DNA from: Chloroflexota bacterium
GTDB lineage: Bacteria; Chloroflexota; UBA6077; JACCZL01
Length of the DNA stretch: 35,122 nt
Direction of reading: 5' to 3'
Assembly: GCA_030447245.1 (NCBI GenBank)
Contig: JAUJPG010000041.1
Location: 1-35,122 of the forward strand
Shown here: positions 16,068-24,708 of the stretch, piece by piece
Layout of the letters: every line of letters begins with the position of its first letter
Position numbering within the stretch: position 1 is the stretch's first letter
The notes under the pieces: model-generated
The model's input: the letters and a program-made list of their open reading frames with translations, nothing else
Told to the model about the DNA's origin: nothing
Databases searched by the model: none
Translations under genes and position numbers: made by a program

Positions 16068-17341
16068 CGCGGTGCGAGGGTCTTCAGCTCGAACGTTGGA
16101 TCGACCAGCTTGTCGCGGTGCTCGGCGAGGGTTACTCGATGGCGGATCAACTCGGTGAGCGGGCGGCGGTCGCGGGCACGGTTGACCATCAGGGCGCCGC
16201 GGAGCGCGCCATCGCGGAGGGCCAGCAGGGTGAAGCGGCGCTCTTCGGGAGAACCGCGCAGCAGCGTCTCGTCGGCGCCATCCAGGAAGCCGACGACGTT
16301 GATCGTCAGATTGAACAGGTCCGACCAGAAGTACGGGACGTGCTCGAAGCGGACGTGCTGGCCAGCCATGTTCAGGCCGGCGACGCGCCCCTGGGCGATG
16401 GCGTTGTCCCAATGCTCGACGTGCCGATGGCCCGCGAGCGGGAGAGCCGAGGCCGGCCTCGTGGTCGAATCACCCGTCGCCGTTGGCCCGCTCGGGTCCG
16501 GGAAGCTGGCGACATCGCCGGCGGCGAAGACGTTCGGGGAGGACGTGCGGAGCTGGCCGTCGACGACGATGCCGCCGTCGACGGCCAGTCCGGCCGTGGC
16601 GGCCAGCTCGGTGTTGAGCTGGATGCCGGCCCCGACGACGGCCAGATCGGCCGCGACATCGCCGCCACTGGTGCAGACGACCTCCAGGCGATCTTTGCCG
16701 TCGAAGGCGGTCACGCGGGTGTCGTGGAGGAAGCGGACACCGCGCGCCTCGCAGTCGCGCTGGACCAGCGCGGCAACCGCGGGCGGCAGGCTGCCGGGCC
16801 AGATCTGGGCGTCCATGTTGACGACGGTGACCGGCAGACCACGCGTGGCGAGCGAGGCGGCGACCTCCATGCCGAGGAAGCCGGCGCCGACGACGACGGG
16901 GCAACTGGCGGTAGCAGCGGCGGCAACGATGCGCTCGGCTTCGGCGAGCGTTCGCAGCTCGCAAACACCGGCCAGCGCCTCGCCGGGGACGTTGAGCTTG
17001 CGCGGCCGGCCGCCCGTGGCCAATAGGAGGCGACGGTAACGGATCGAGTCTCCATCGGCCAGCAGCAGCTCGCGGTCGGCGAGGTTGAGCGAGAGGGCCG
17101 GCCGACCGAGCAGCAGGCAGATGCCGCTTGCGGCGTAGAAGTCAATGGGGTGGAGCAGAACCTGATCGCGGGTGCGCTCGCCGCGGAGGAACTCCTTGGA
17201 GAGCGGGGGACGGTCGTGGGGCGGGTCGACCTCGGCAGAGAGCAGCGTGACGATTCGGCGGGCGCTCAGGGAGCGGATTGCCTCGGCCGCGGAGACGCCG
17301 GCCAGACCTCCGCCCACGATCAGGAAGTCGGTTCGCTCCAT
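16064..17341 (-). CDS. NAD(P)/FAD-dependent oxidoreductase (ferredoxin/rubredoxin reductase-like)
   Basis: This 425-residue pyridine-nucleotide-disulfide-type flavoprotein probably passes electrons from NAD(P)H to a small iron-sulfur protein. The FAD motif is FLIVGGGLAGVSAAEAI, followed by DRPPLSKEFLRGE, a block typical of ferredoxin-type reductases. LLLATGGRPRKLNVPG and the NAD(P)-binding PVVVGAGFLGMEVAASL come next, then the second FAD contact VFAAGDVASFPDP. The C-terminal segment (FNLTINVVGFLDGAD) matches the reductase C-domain. No redox-active CxxC was seen. No ferredoxin or oxygenase gene is next to it. It is co-transcribed with the overlapping WYL regulator. Confidence 0.9.
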   Translation of the reverse strand: MERTDFLIVGGGLAGVSAAEAIRSLSARRIVTLLSAEVDPPHDRPPLSKEFLRGERTRDQVLLHPIDFYAASGICLLLGRPALSLNLADRELLLADGDSIRYRRLLLATGGRPRKLNVPGEALAGVCELRTLAEAERIVAAAATASCPVVVGAGFLGMEVAASLATRGLPVTVVNMDAQIWPGSLPPAVAALVQRDCEARGVRFLHDTRVTAFDGKDRLEVVCTSGGDVAADLAVVGAGIQLNTELAATAGLAVDGGIVVDGQLRTSSPNVFAAGDVASFPDPSGPTATGDSTTRPASALPLAGHRHVEHWDNAIAQGRVAGLNMAGQHVRFEHVPYFWSDLFNLTINVVGFLDGADETLLRGSPEERRFTLLALRDGALRGALMVNRARDRRPLTELIRHRVTLAEHRDKLVDPTFELKTLAPR

Positions 17342-17415
17342 CCCAGTCTCGGTCGGCCTGCCCGCGGCGCATCGGTGGTTGCGTGCGTCCGCCGTTGCGG
17401 GGCCATGCTAGCACA

Positions 17416-17431
17416 GGCTGCCGCGGCAGCC
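17416..17431. promoter_or_regulatory. Perfect 16-bp palindrome upstream of the FAD reductase-WYL operon
   Basis: GGCTGCCGCGGCAGCC lies 75 bases upstream of the reductase start. Its position fits an operator for the WYL regulator encoded in the same operon, but that is inference. GC-rich palindromes of this size also arise by chance in such DNA. Confidence 0.35.
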
Positions 17432-17528
17432 GGCGCTACACTCGGGCGGATTGGGCAGTCTTCGACGACGTGTGCGGCGGTGGTGCGCGGACGGTCGAGA
17501 CTCGGCGACGCGAGCTGATGGGTACAGG

Positions 17529-17702
17529 ATGACGAGGGACGGTGTGGACGAACTGGCAGGGCGCTTCCACCACCTGGAGGAGCTGACGCGGCGGGTGGCC
17601 CGCGCGGCCGGCAGGCTCCGCCTCGGTCTGGACCTTCTGGATGCGCGAACTGGCCGCGAGGGGGACGGCCCGTCTACGCGACCGCCCCGCGCGGACCTAT
17701 AG
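17529..17702 (+). CDS. Possible small protein of 57 residues, unrecognised
   Basis: A short frame starting MTRDGVDELAGRFHHLEELT follows a GGTACAGG stretch. It begins with an amphipathic helix rich in Glu, Arg and Leu, then a basic Arg/Gly-rich half. I do not recognise it. It could be a fragment of an older gene or chance coding in GC-rich DNA; there is no support from neighbours. Confidence 0.25.
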   Translation: MTRDGVDELAGRFHHLEELTRRVARAAGRLRLGLDLLDARTGREGDGPSTRPPRADL

Positions 17703-17970
17703 AGCCAGCACTCCGACGGACCTGTCGCGCGTCAGCACGGAGGACTACGCTGCCGATCTCGGCCTGCTTGCTGAGCAGTTCAACCACTGTCCTATTCTCA
17801 TCGGCTGAAGCATGGATGAGCTCGTAGCTCCAGGAGGCTCGCACAGTGCCGCGCAGGACGGCCCTCCCTCGGCCTGCCCGCGACACGTCTCCAAGCGTCA
17901 ACCGCGGCGACTCGAGGCCTACTTGCAATCGGTGGTCGGTCGTGCTTGACGCCACCATCGCACTCCAGCG
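17703..17970. other. Gene-poor stretch with possible gene debris
   Basis: Nothing convincing was found here. On the minus strand a frame spanning 17674-17958 contains a helical-looking segment, ASWSYELIHASADENRTVVE, with mixed third-base use that is less GC-biased than the neighbours. It has no clear start or relative. It may be a decayed fragment between the WYL/FAD operon and the cyclase gene. Confidence 0.3.
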
Positions 17971-18780
17971 TCAGCCTGGCAAGAAGGCGACGAAGCGGCA
18001 GAAGGCGGCTTCGCCGCCCATGAAGCGCCAGGGAAAGCAGCCGACGGTGACGCGCTGGTCGAGAACCTGGTCGATCTCACCGCCGGCGTTCTCGATGTGG
18101 ATGATGTCGTGCGGGAAGAGGTCGACGTGCATGACCTGGATGTCGTCGTCGGGCCAGATCTCTTCGAGTGGCTTGCCGTGGTACTCGGCGCATTTCTTGG
18201 CAAGGTCGGGCCGGACCTTGCGAATGATGGTGTTCATCGGGTGGTCGGCGCTGCCGACGTCAAGGGCGAGCCAGCGGACGCCGCGGGCGATGACCCACTC
18301 GGCGAAGGCGCGGGTCGGGCCAGGGTGCTTGACGAAGTAGCGGGTCTCGTCCGGCTCGATCGGACCGCAGATCGCGGTCCAGTTTGACGGGTAGTGACGA
18401 TGGTAGCCGGTGTGGATGACGAGGATGTCGCCACGCTCGATGCTGATTCCGGTGTCCTGCTCCCAGCGCTCGAAGTGCTCGGGGCCGTAGACATCGTAGT
18501 CGCGCAGCCCCATTTTCTGGAGGTCGACTATGCACGCGGGGCCGATGAGGAAATCGATCGGCAGCTCGCCGATACCCTTGCCGTTGGTGACGAAGTGGCG
18601 CGGGGCGTCCAGGTGGGTGCCGACGTGCAGCGTGGAGGTGATCTCCATGCCGCCGACGCCCTCGAAGGCGACGCGCTTGATCCATCTTATCTGCGGGCCG
18701 TCGTAGCGGGCGAAACCTGGAGTGTGGGTGTCCCAGTTCTGGGAGAGATCGAGGGTCTTGAAGGTCGCCAGGCCGTTCAT
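17971..18780 (-). CDS. Cyclase family protein (kynurenine formamidase-like metal hydrolase)
   Basis: This is a 269-residue member of the cyclase family (PF04199), which includes bacterial kynurenine formamidase and other metal-dependent amide or lactone hydrolases. The metal-binding signature HVGTHLDAPRHF covers residues 52-63 with His52, His56, Asp58 and His62. LVIHTGYHRHYPSNW and WLALDVGSADHPMN carry further conserved positions, and DIIHIENAGGEIDQV lies near the C-terminus. No kynurenine pathway genes are nearby, so tryptophan breakdown is not supported. Relatives also act on isatin or other cyclic amides. It is monocistronic. Confidence 0.9.
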   Translation of the reverse strand: MNGLATFKTLDLSQNWDTHTPGFARYDGPQIRWIKRVAFEGVGGMEITSTLHVGTHLDAPRHFVTNGKGIGELPIDFLIGPACIVDLQKMGLRDYDVYGPEHFERWEQDTGISIERGDILVIHTGYHRHYPSNWTAICGPIEPDETRYFVKHPGPTRAFAEWVIARGVRWLALDVGSADHPMNTIIRKVRPDLAKKCAEYHGKPLEEIWPDDDIQVMHVDLFPHDIIHIENAGGEIDQVLDQRVTVGCFPWRFMGGEAAFCRFVAFLPG

Positions 18781-18896
18781 CGTGCACTCCTTACGAAGGC
18801 CGGGTACCGAGACAACACGAATGCACTCGTGCCGCCGCTCGGATGCTATCGGCGGTCGAAGAAGGTGTCAAACGGGGGCCGTGCCGAACGGGAACC

Positions 18897-18912
18897 CGTT
18901 TCACGTGCAACA
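18897..18912 (+). promoter_or_regulatory. parS: parS centromere-like site 1
   Basis: CGTTTCACGTGCAACA matches the bacterial parS consensus TGTTTCACGTGAAACA at 14 of 16 positions and keeps the CACGTG core. ParB would load here and spread. The parB gene lies about 5.8 kb downstream in the same window. Confidence 0.75.
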
Positions 18913-18968
18913 CAGGGCTAGCGCATGCCATCGGGGCGAACCGTATTCGGGCCGAGCGGACGGGGATC

Positions 18969-18984
18969 CGTTTCACGTGGAACA
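18969..18984 (+). promoter_or_regulatory. parS: parS centromere-like site 2
   Basis: CGTTTCACGTGGAACA is a second parS match (14 of 16, with both mismatches at the most tolerant positions). It lies 72 bases after the first and in the same orientation. The pair sits in the 330-base gap between the cyclase gene and the metallo-hydrolase. Confidence 0.8.
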
Positions 18985-19068
18985 CGTGCCGAGCGCCTCG
19001 GCCGTCCCTGACGCGACGGATGCGGCGTCGGCGATAATCGCCTGGAACCATCGAGGGAGATGCTGAGC

Positions 19069-19116
19069 ATGCGCCTGGTGAAACTGGTCGGCGGGCGGCG
19101 ACGGGGTGGGTTGTGA
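19069..19116 (+). CDS. Possible 15-codon leader peptide overlapping the MBL hydrolase start
   Basis: GGGAG at 19055-19059 lies nine bases before an ATG at 19069. It opens a 15-residue, Arg/Gly-rich frame (MRLVKLVGGRRRGGL). Its TGA overlaps the GTG start of the next gene as GTGA. The next gene has no good ribosome site of its own, so translational coupling through this leader is plausible. Chance is not excluded. Confidence 0.35.
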   Translation: MRLVKLVGGRRRGGL

Positions 19117-19937
19117 GGGTCGGCGGCTGGCGGGTGCGCTTGCTGGGGACTGGCGGGGCGGCGAATGAGCGGCGGCACCAGGCGTGCCTGCTGGTCGAGC
19201 ACGCGGACGGCTCGGGCCGACCGATCCTGCTGGATACGGGCAACGGGATGGACGTGGTGCGTCGCCTAGTTCACCTGGGCCGTGATCCGCGCGAGGTCCG
19301 CGACATCTTCGTCAGCCATCAGCACAATGACCACGCGGGCGGTCTGGAGCCGTTGCTGCTCTGGTGCGCGTCGCGGACGCGGCGTGAGCGAGGCGGCCCG
19401 CCCAGCGGGGAGACGCGGGTCTACGCCGAACCGCGGATCCTGGAGGCGATCCACCGATTATTCGAGGCGATGGCGGCGACCTCGGTGATCGAGATGTTCG
19501 AGGGCCGGCTCCACTGGGTCGGGCTGGAAGACGGGATCTCGGTTGACGTGGCGGGTGAGGCGCGGCTGATTCCGTTCCTGGTCGATCACGCGCCGCCGAA
19601 TGGCGGGGCGCTGGGATGCGTGCTGGAACTGGGCGATGTCCGACTGGCGTACAGCGGGGACACCCGCCCCTGCGAGCGGCTGGTCCGCGCAGCGCAGGGG
19701 GTTGACGTGCTGTTTCACGAAGCGGGTGGATTGGACGCGCGGGCGGAGGCGGTGCGCCGATCGGGACACTCGACCGGTGGCGATGCCGGGCGCGCGGCGC
19801 GCGGAGCCGCGGTGGGCCGATTGATCTTGATCCACGTGCCGGATGATGGGCTGGCAGACGCGATCCTGGGGGAGGCGCGGGCCGCGTTCGGCGGGCCGGT
19901 CGACCTGGCCGACGATCTGGACACGGTCGAGCTGTAG
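19113..19937 (+). CDS. MBL-fold metallo-hydrolase (RNase Z / ElaC-like superfamily)
   Basis: This is a 274-residue metallo-beta-lactamase-fold hydrolase from a GTG at 19113. The zinc motif VSHQHNDHAGGLEPLL gives His69, His71, Asp73 and His74. Later ligands are seen in VDHAPPNGGALGCVLELG, LAYSGDTRPCE (Asp), VLFHEAGG and SGHSTGGDAG, the last being RNase Z-like. The fold includes tRNA 3' processing enzymes, cyclic-nucleotide phosphodiesterases and lactonases. The lack of a clear flexible-arm insertion makes a true RNase Z doubtful. It sits directly upstream of the rpmH-rnpA operon, which also concerns RNA processing, but a promoter separates them. Confidence 0.88.
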   Translation: MRVGGWRVRLLGTGGAANERRHQACLLVEHADGSGRPILLDTGNGMDVVRRLVHLGRDPREVRDIFVSHQHNDHAGGLEPLLLWCASRTRRERGGPPSGETRVYAEPRILEAIHRLFEAMAATSVIEMFEGRLHWVGLEDGISVDVAGEARLIPFLVDHAPPNGGALGCVLELGDVRLAYSGDTRPCERLVRAAQGVDVLFHEAGGLDARAEAVRRSGHSTGGDAGRAARGAAVGRLILIHVPDDGLADAILGEARAAFGGPVDLADDLDTVEL

Positions 19938-19981
19938 GTACGCTGGGCTGGACGGCTTCCCAGGGCTCGTTCGGCGTCGTG

Positions 19982-20011
19982 TTGACGCTCTGTTTCCGGC
20001 GTCGGTACAAT
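19982..20011 (+). promoter_or_regulatory. Sigma70-type promoter for the rpmH operon
   Basis: TTGACG (19982-19987) and TACAAT (20006-20011) are separated by 18 bases, a near-consensus housekeeping promoter that stands out in this GC-rich DNA. Transcription would start near 20018, giving a leader of about 50 bases before rpmH. Confidence 0.7.
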
Positions 20012-20067
20012 TCGGCCACCAGGAAGTGACGTGGTCGCCACCGGGCGGCCGGTAACGGGGGCCCGAG

Positions 20068-20208
20068 GTGTCGAAGCGGACGTATCAGCCGAAGCGGGTG
20101 CCGCGCAAGCGCGAGCATGGTTTCCTCAAGCGCATGAGCAGCCCCGGCGGCCGCAACGTCATCCGTCGTCGGCGCCTCCGCGGGCGCAAGCGACTGACCG
20201 TCGTTTAG
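20068..20208 (+). CDS. rpmH: 50S ribosomal protein L34
   Basis: A 46-residue protein starting with GTG at 20068 reads [20 protein letters not shown] and continues [20 protein letters not shown], ending in KRLTVV. This matches L34, including the KRTYQPK start and the basic body. It is too short for a long-ORF scan. A GGGGG tract seven bases before the GTG can serve as ribosome site. It heads the conserved rpmH-rnpA-yidD-yidC-jag block near the origin in many bacteria, and the strong promoter at 19982-20011 precedes it. L34 belongs to the large ribosomal subunit. Confidence 0.95.
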   Translation: MSKRTYQPKRVPRKREHGFLKRMSSPGGRNVIRRRRLRGRKRLTVV

Positions 20209-20251
20209 CGCGCCGGACCGGCCCGCGGCCAGGGATGGCGGCCGATGGGGT

Positions 20252-20617
20252 ATGCAGCGCGCCTCACGCCTCCGACGCAGCGCCGACTTCCAGCGGGTGC
20301 GCGCCGCCAAACGGTCATGGGCACACCCGCTGCTGGTGCTGTACGCGGCGCCGAACGACAATCTGGCGCCTCGGGTTGGTATCTCGGTCGGCAAGCGTGT
20401 GGGAGGGGCGGTGGTGCGGAATCGGGTTCGTCGGCGAGTGAGGGAGGCTGTCCGCCTGCGCCTGCCCGAACTGCGTCCGGGCCACGATCTGGTGTTCATC
20501 GCCCGGCCGCCGAGTGCCGAAGCCGACTGGCCGACACTCCGCGGCGCGACCGAAGGTCTTCTGCGTCGGGCGCGAGTTCTGTCCAATAGGCAGCAGGCGG
20601 TGGGCAGTGGCCACTAA
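20252..20617 (+). CDS. rnpA: Ribonuclease P protein component
   Basis: This is a 121-residue basic protein, the cofactor that binds RNase P RNA and the 5' leader of pre-tRNA. It starts [19 protein letters not shown] and contains the family signature [20 protein letters not shown] (the RNR motif), then [10 protein letters not shown]. Length and position after rpmH are normal. Its end overlaps the yidD start by 11 bases. Confidence 0.95.
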   Translation: MQRASRLRRSADFQRVRAAKRSWAHPLLVLYAAPNDNLAPRVGISVGKRVGGAVVRNRVRRRVREAVRLRLPELRPGHDLVFIARPPSAEADWPTLRGATEGLLRRARVLSNRQQAVGSGH

Positions 20618-20864
20618 CGATACTCGCCCGCTGCCCGCGGAAAGGCGTGCGCTGGCCACGCTCGTCGCGCTGTTCTGGATTCGGCTCTACCAGTACACCC
20701 TCTCGCGGCTACTGCCGCCGGCCTGTCGCTTCGGGCCGTCGTGCTCGCGCTATGCGTACGAGGCGATCGACCGTTATGGTGCCCTGCGCGGCGGCCTGAT
20801 GAGCCTGCGCCGCCTGGCCCGCTGCCACCCCTTCAACCCGGGCGGCTACGACCCGGTGCGCTAG
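20607..20864 (+). CDS. yidD: Membrane protein insertion efficiency factor YidD
   Basis: This is an 85-residue protein from the GTG at 20607, overlapping rnpA. The family signature is complete: [20 protein letters not shown], then [20 protein letters not shown], and the closing [16 protein letters not shown]. The three conserved cysteines are present. YidD aids YidC-dependent insertion of membrane proteins and sits at the inner face of the membrane through an amphipathic helix. An upstream in-frame start at 20514 lies wholly inside rnpA and is rejected. Confidence 0.94.
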   Translation: MATNDTRPLPAERRALATLVALFWIRLYQYTLSRLLPPACRFGPSCSRYAYEAIDRYGALRGGLMSLRRLARCHPFNPGGYDPVR

Positions 20865-20892
20865 GCTGCGCGCTGGCTAGAGAGGATCCTGC

Positions 20893-21807
20893 GTGAACCC
20901 CTTAGACATCTTCTTGCCAATCTGGAACCCGCTGCTCGGCGCGCTCGAGGGCGGTCTGGTCGCGCTGGCCGTCGCGACCGGGAGCGGCGGGACGGCGATC
21001 ATCCTGTTCACGATCGTTCTCAAGCTGCTCCTGGTGCCGTTGAGCCTGATGCAGACCAAGAGCATGAAGGCGATGCAGGCGATCCAGCCGGAGCTGACGC
21101 AGCTCCGCAAGAAGCACGGCAAGGATCGCGAGCGGATGGCCCAGGAGCAGATGCGGCTGTACAAGGAGCACGGGGTCAACCCGGCGGCCGGCTGCCTGCC
21201 GATGCTGCCAATGATGATCGTGCTCATCGGCCTGTACCAGGCGCTGATCAACCTGGGCGCGAACGACGACCATTTCAAAGAGAGCTGGCTCTGGGTCGGC
21301 GACCTTTCCCAACCAGACATCCCCTTCACGTTGCCTGGCGATCTTCCGGTCCCGGGGATCTTGCCGATCGTGATGCTGATCACGCAGTTCGCGTACGGCA
21401 AGATGACGCCGACGATGGGCAGCTCGGACGATCCGCAGCAACAGATGATGCAGCGGATGACGGTCTACTTCATGCCGATCATGCTGTTCGTCTTCAGCTT
21501 CAACTTCCCGGCTGGCCTGGTGCTGTACTGGGTGGTGAGCAACATCTTCGAGATCGTGCGGATGGGCCTGACTGTCAGCTGGGACCCGATCAAGCCGGCG
21601 GCGCTGCTGGCCGGCGCGGGCGGCGCGGGCGCGATGCTGGGTCGGTTCGGCGGGGGCGCGGGGCGCGGGACGAACGGCACGGCAGCGAGCGATCGATCGC
21701 TGCCGGCAGCGTCGGACGACGACGTTGATGGGCGGATCAACCCGCCGCCTGCCCGCCCGCCGAGCGGCAGCCGCAGGAAGAAAGGGAAGCGTGGTGGAAA
21801 GCGTTGA
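20893..21807 (+). CDS. yidC: Membrane protein insertase YidC/Oxa1 family
   Basis: This is a 304-residue insertase of the short (SpoIIIJ/Oxa1) type without the large periplasmic domain of Gram-negative YidC, which fits a monoderm-like envelope. It starts with GTG at 20893, six bases after AGAGAGGA. The core runs from TAIILFTIVLKLLLVPLSLM through the cytoplasmic hairpin (MQAIQPELTQLRKKHGKDRE) and GCLPMLPMMIVLIGLYQALI to the last helices (YFMPIMLFVFSFNFPAGLVL then YWVVSNIFEIV). The C-terminal tail is Gly/Ala-rich, then strongly basic (SRRKKGKRGGKR), probably ribosome-contacting. It overlaps jag. Confidence 0.95.
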   Translation: MNPLDIFLPIWNPLLGALEGGLVALAVATGSGGTAIILFTIVLKLLLVPLSLMQTKSMKAMQAIQPELTQLRKKHGKDRERMAQEQMRLYKEHGVNPAAGCLPMLPMMIVLIGLYQALINLGANDDHFKESWLWVGDLSQPDIPFTLPGDLPVPGILPIVMLITQFAYGKMTPTMGSSDDPQQQMMQRMTVYFMPIMLFVFSFNFPAGLVLYWVVSNIFEIVRMGLTVSWDPIKPAALLAGAGGAGAMLGRFGGGAGRGTNGTAASDRSLPAASDDDVDGRINPPPARPPSGSRRKKGKRGGKR

Positions 21808-22666
21808 GGGGACCGGCCGCACCGTCGACGAGGCGCTGGAACGTGCGCTCGACGAGATCGGGCTGGAGCGCGACGAGGTCGAGGTTACGGTGCTGTCGGA
21901 GGGCGGCAGCGCTGGCCAGGCGCGGGTGGTGGTGACCGCCCGCGAAGATCTGGAAGATCTGGAGGACGAGGAGCTCGACGACGCCGACGACGAGCTTGGT
22001 GACGACGAGGAGATCGAGGAAGACGAGCTCGGCGACGAGGTCGACGAGCAGCCACGGGGCAGGCCGGCGCGGACAGCGCCGCCCGCACGGGCACAGCCTC
22101 GGGCGGCAGCTCCGGGAGGCAACGGCCCGGACGGTGCTGAGGCGGCCGGACGGGCGACCGCCGCCGATGCTGAGGCAATCGCCACGCTTGCCGAAGAGAT
22201 CCTGGTCGAGCTGCTGGACCGGATGGACCTGCCGAGCGAGGTCGAGGTTGACGACGTCGCGGTTGACGACGGGTTGCCGACGATCCAGCTTAGCATCCAC
22301 GGGGAATTCGGCGGCATCCTGATCGGCCGCCACGGCGACACGCTCGGGGCGTTACAGTTCCTGCTCGGGCTGATGGTCGGTCGGCGGGCGGGTCGGCGGG
22401 CCCGGGTGATCGTCGACGTCGAGGGGTACCGCGAGCGACGGGCCAACCTGCTCAACGACCTGGCGTTGCGGGCGGCCGAGCGGGCCGCGCGCTACCGTCA
22501 GCCAATCTTCATGGACCCGATGGCGCCTGGCGAGCGGCGGATCGTGCACCTGGCGCTCCAGGACCACCCGGCCGTCCAGACCCACAGCATCGGCGAGGGT
22601 GACAGTCGCCGGGTCGTCGTCTCGCCAAAGCAGGCGCAGCGCTTCGGCGGCTACAGCGTTGAGTGA
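21794..22666 (+). CDS. jag: Jag/KhpB-type RNA-binding protein (Jag-N, KH, R3H)
   Basis: This protein of about 290 residues starts at GTG 21794 (or 21791) inside the end of yidC. The Jag N-terminal domain (VESVEGTGRTVDEALERALD) is followed by a long, extremely acidic linker of Glu/Asp (about residues 55-85) and an Ala/Pro/Arg-rich stretch. Next come a KH domain with the GILIGRHGDTLGALQFLLGL loop, and an R3H domain (MAPGERRIVHLALQDHPAVQ, then RRVVVSPK). KhpB proteins bind RNA and affect cell-wall growth in Gram-positives. The acidic linker is much longer than usual in Firmicutes homologues. Confidence 0.93.
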   Translation: MESVEGTGRTVDEALERALDEIGLERDEVEVTVLSEGGSAGQARVVVTAREDLEDLEDEELDDADDELGDDEEIEEDELGDEVDEQPRGRPARTAPPARAQPRAAAPGGNGPDGAEAAGRATAADAEAIATLAEEILVELLDRMDLPSEVEVDDVAVDDGLPTIQLSIHGEFGGILIGRHGDTLGALQFLLGLMVGRRAGRRARVIVDVEGYRERRANLLNDLALRAAERAARYRQPIFMDPMAPGERRIVHLALQDHPAVQTHSIGEGDSRRVVVSPKQAQRFGGYSVE

Positions 22667-22740
22667 GACGAGCGGCCAGCCGTCAGAGGCCGGCGAGGTG
22701 TTGGGCGTGAGAGGTTCGCGCGCCTTCGGCGTCATGCCGA

Positions 22741-22780
22741 CCCTGTGTGTCATCCCGAGCAGTTCGAGGGCTCCCTCGGC
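22741..22780. repeat. Possible dispersed repeat element containing GTCATCCCGAGC
   Basis: The stretch with GTGTCATCCCGAGC followed by a GAGGGCTCCCTCGG segment resembles short dispersed palindromic elements (GTCATCC-GAGC type) that I recall from intergenic regions of several high-GC and metagenomic genomes. Only one copy is visible here, so this is tentative. Confidence 0.3.
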
Positions 22781-22782
22781 TG

Positions 22783-23759
22783 GTGGCTGATGGCTCCGAC
22801 GTCGATTACCTGGTCGTCGGGCACGTCTGCCTGGACGAGATCGGCGGCGACGAACACGAGAGCAAGACAGATCAGCCGGCCAGGCCCGGTCGGGGTGGAC
22901 GCGCCGGGCGAACGGCGTATCCGGGCGAAGCGGGCTCAGCCCGGCGCTGCTGGGGGGCACAGCGACGTACGCAGCGCTGACGGCCAGCAGCCTGGGCCAG
23001 CGGGTTGGGGTGGTGACCAGCGCGGATTTCGAGCCAGCGATCATCGACACGCTGATCGGGCGCCACAACCTGCGCGTGGCCGCGACGCCCGTCCGCGTCG
23101 CCCGCTTGCCCGGCCCCGGGTACGACCCGCTTCGTGAACACGTACGAGCCATCGGCGAGCGCCGGCAGCAATCCGGGATCAGGCCGAGCTGCTCTGCTAT
23201 GCCCACGTGCCGTCGGAATGGCGCGGCACCCCGACGGTGCACCTGGCGCCGATTGCGCAGGATGTCGCAACAGACCTGGTGCGGCCTTTCCGTCGGCGCT
23301 GCTGGGCGTCACGCCGCAGGGTTGGATGCGGGCCTGGGACGAGCAGGGCCGGGTGCGGGCGGTGCCCTGGGAGCTGGCCGACTTTGTCCTTCGGCGCGCC
23401 GACGTGACGATCTTCAGCGAGGAGGACGTGCGGACTGGGTGTGATCCAGCGCTATGCCGAACTGGCGCGGCTCATGGTAGTCACCGAACACCGCCGCGGG
23501 GCGACCGTGTACGAGCGCCGAGCCGAGCCGCGGCGGTCGCCGGCGTTCAAACCTGCGCGCGAGGTGGACCCGACCGGGGCTGGCGATGTCTTCGCGGCCG
23601 CCTTCCTGACCTGCCGGCGGACCCGGCGACGCGATGGCGAGCGCCGATTACGCCAACTGCGCGGCGTCGTTCGTCCTGGAGAAGCGAGCATGGCAGGGAA
23701 TCCCGAGCCGCGAGCAGGTCGACGAACGTCTGCGGCGCGGCAAGCGGCGCGACGACTGA
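22783..23759 (+). pseudogene. PfkB/ribokinase family carbohydrate kinase, broken by several frameshifts
   Basis: Kinase pieces appear in order but in changing frames. They are VDYLVVGHVCLDEIGG (from a GTG at 22783), LLGGTATYAALTASSLGQRV with GVVTSADFEP, TRFVNTYE, VPSEWRGTPTVHLAPIAQDV, FPSALLGVTPQGWMRAWDEQ, ADVTIFSEEDV, VIQRYAELARLMVVTEHRRG, and the PfkB signature 2 with its catalytic Asp, VDPTGAGDVFAAAF. The end, DYANCAASFVLEKRAW to RRGKRRDD, stops at 23757-23759. At least five indels are needed; near 23286 a G lost from a GGG run restores the frame. It is a sugar or nucleoside kinase by family. Decay and sequence error are both possible, since no motif is damaged. Confidence 0.8.
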
Positions 23760-23781
23760 GCGGTAGCCAACGAGTGGTTGA

Positions 23782-24612
<831 letters not shown>

Positions 24613-24613
<1 letters not shown>

Positions 24614-24617
24614 GGGG
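24613..24617 (+). promoter_or_regulatory. Ribosome binding site of parB
   Basis: AGGGG lies six bases before a GTG at 24624. It points to 24624, not 24709, as the original start of parB, with the gene just after the parA stop. Confidence 0.45.
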
Positions 24618-24708
24618 CCAGACGTGAGCGCGAAACGGGGCGCAGGCGCGGCGGGCTGGGGCGTGACTGGAGGCGCTGATCCCGCAGGCCGGCGGCAACC
24701 CGCTCGAA

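Noticed and set aside
15192..17039. 615-codon open frame on the plus strand
   Set aside because: It lies fully antisense to the WYL regulator and FAD reductase, has no recognisable domain, and is the expected shadow of GC-biased codons.
18781..19112. Replication origin with DnaA boxes
   Set aside because: parS sites are present, but I found no TTATCCACA-type boxes or AT-rich unwinding stretch, so an origin cannot be placed here.
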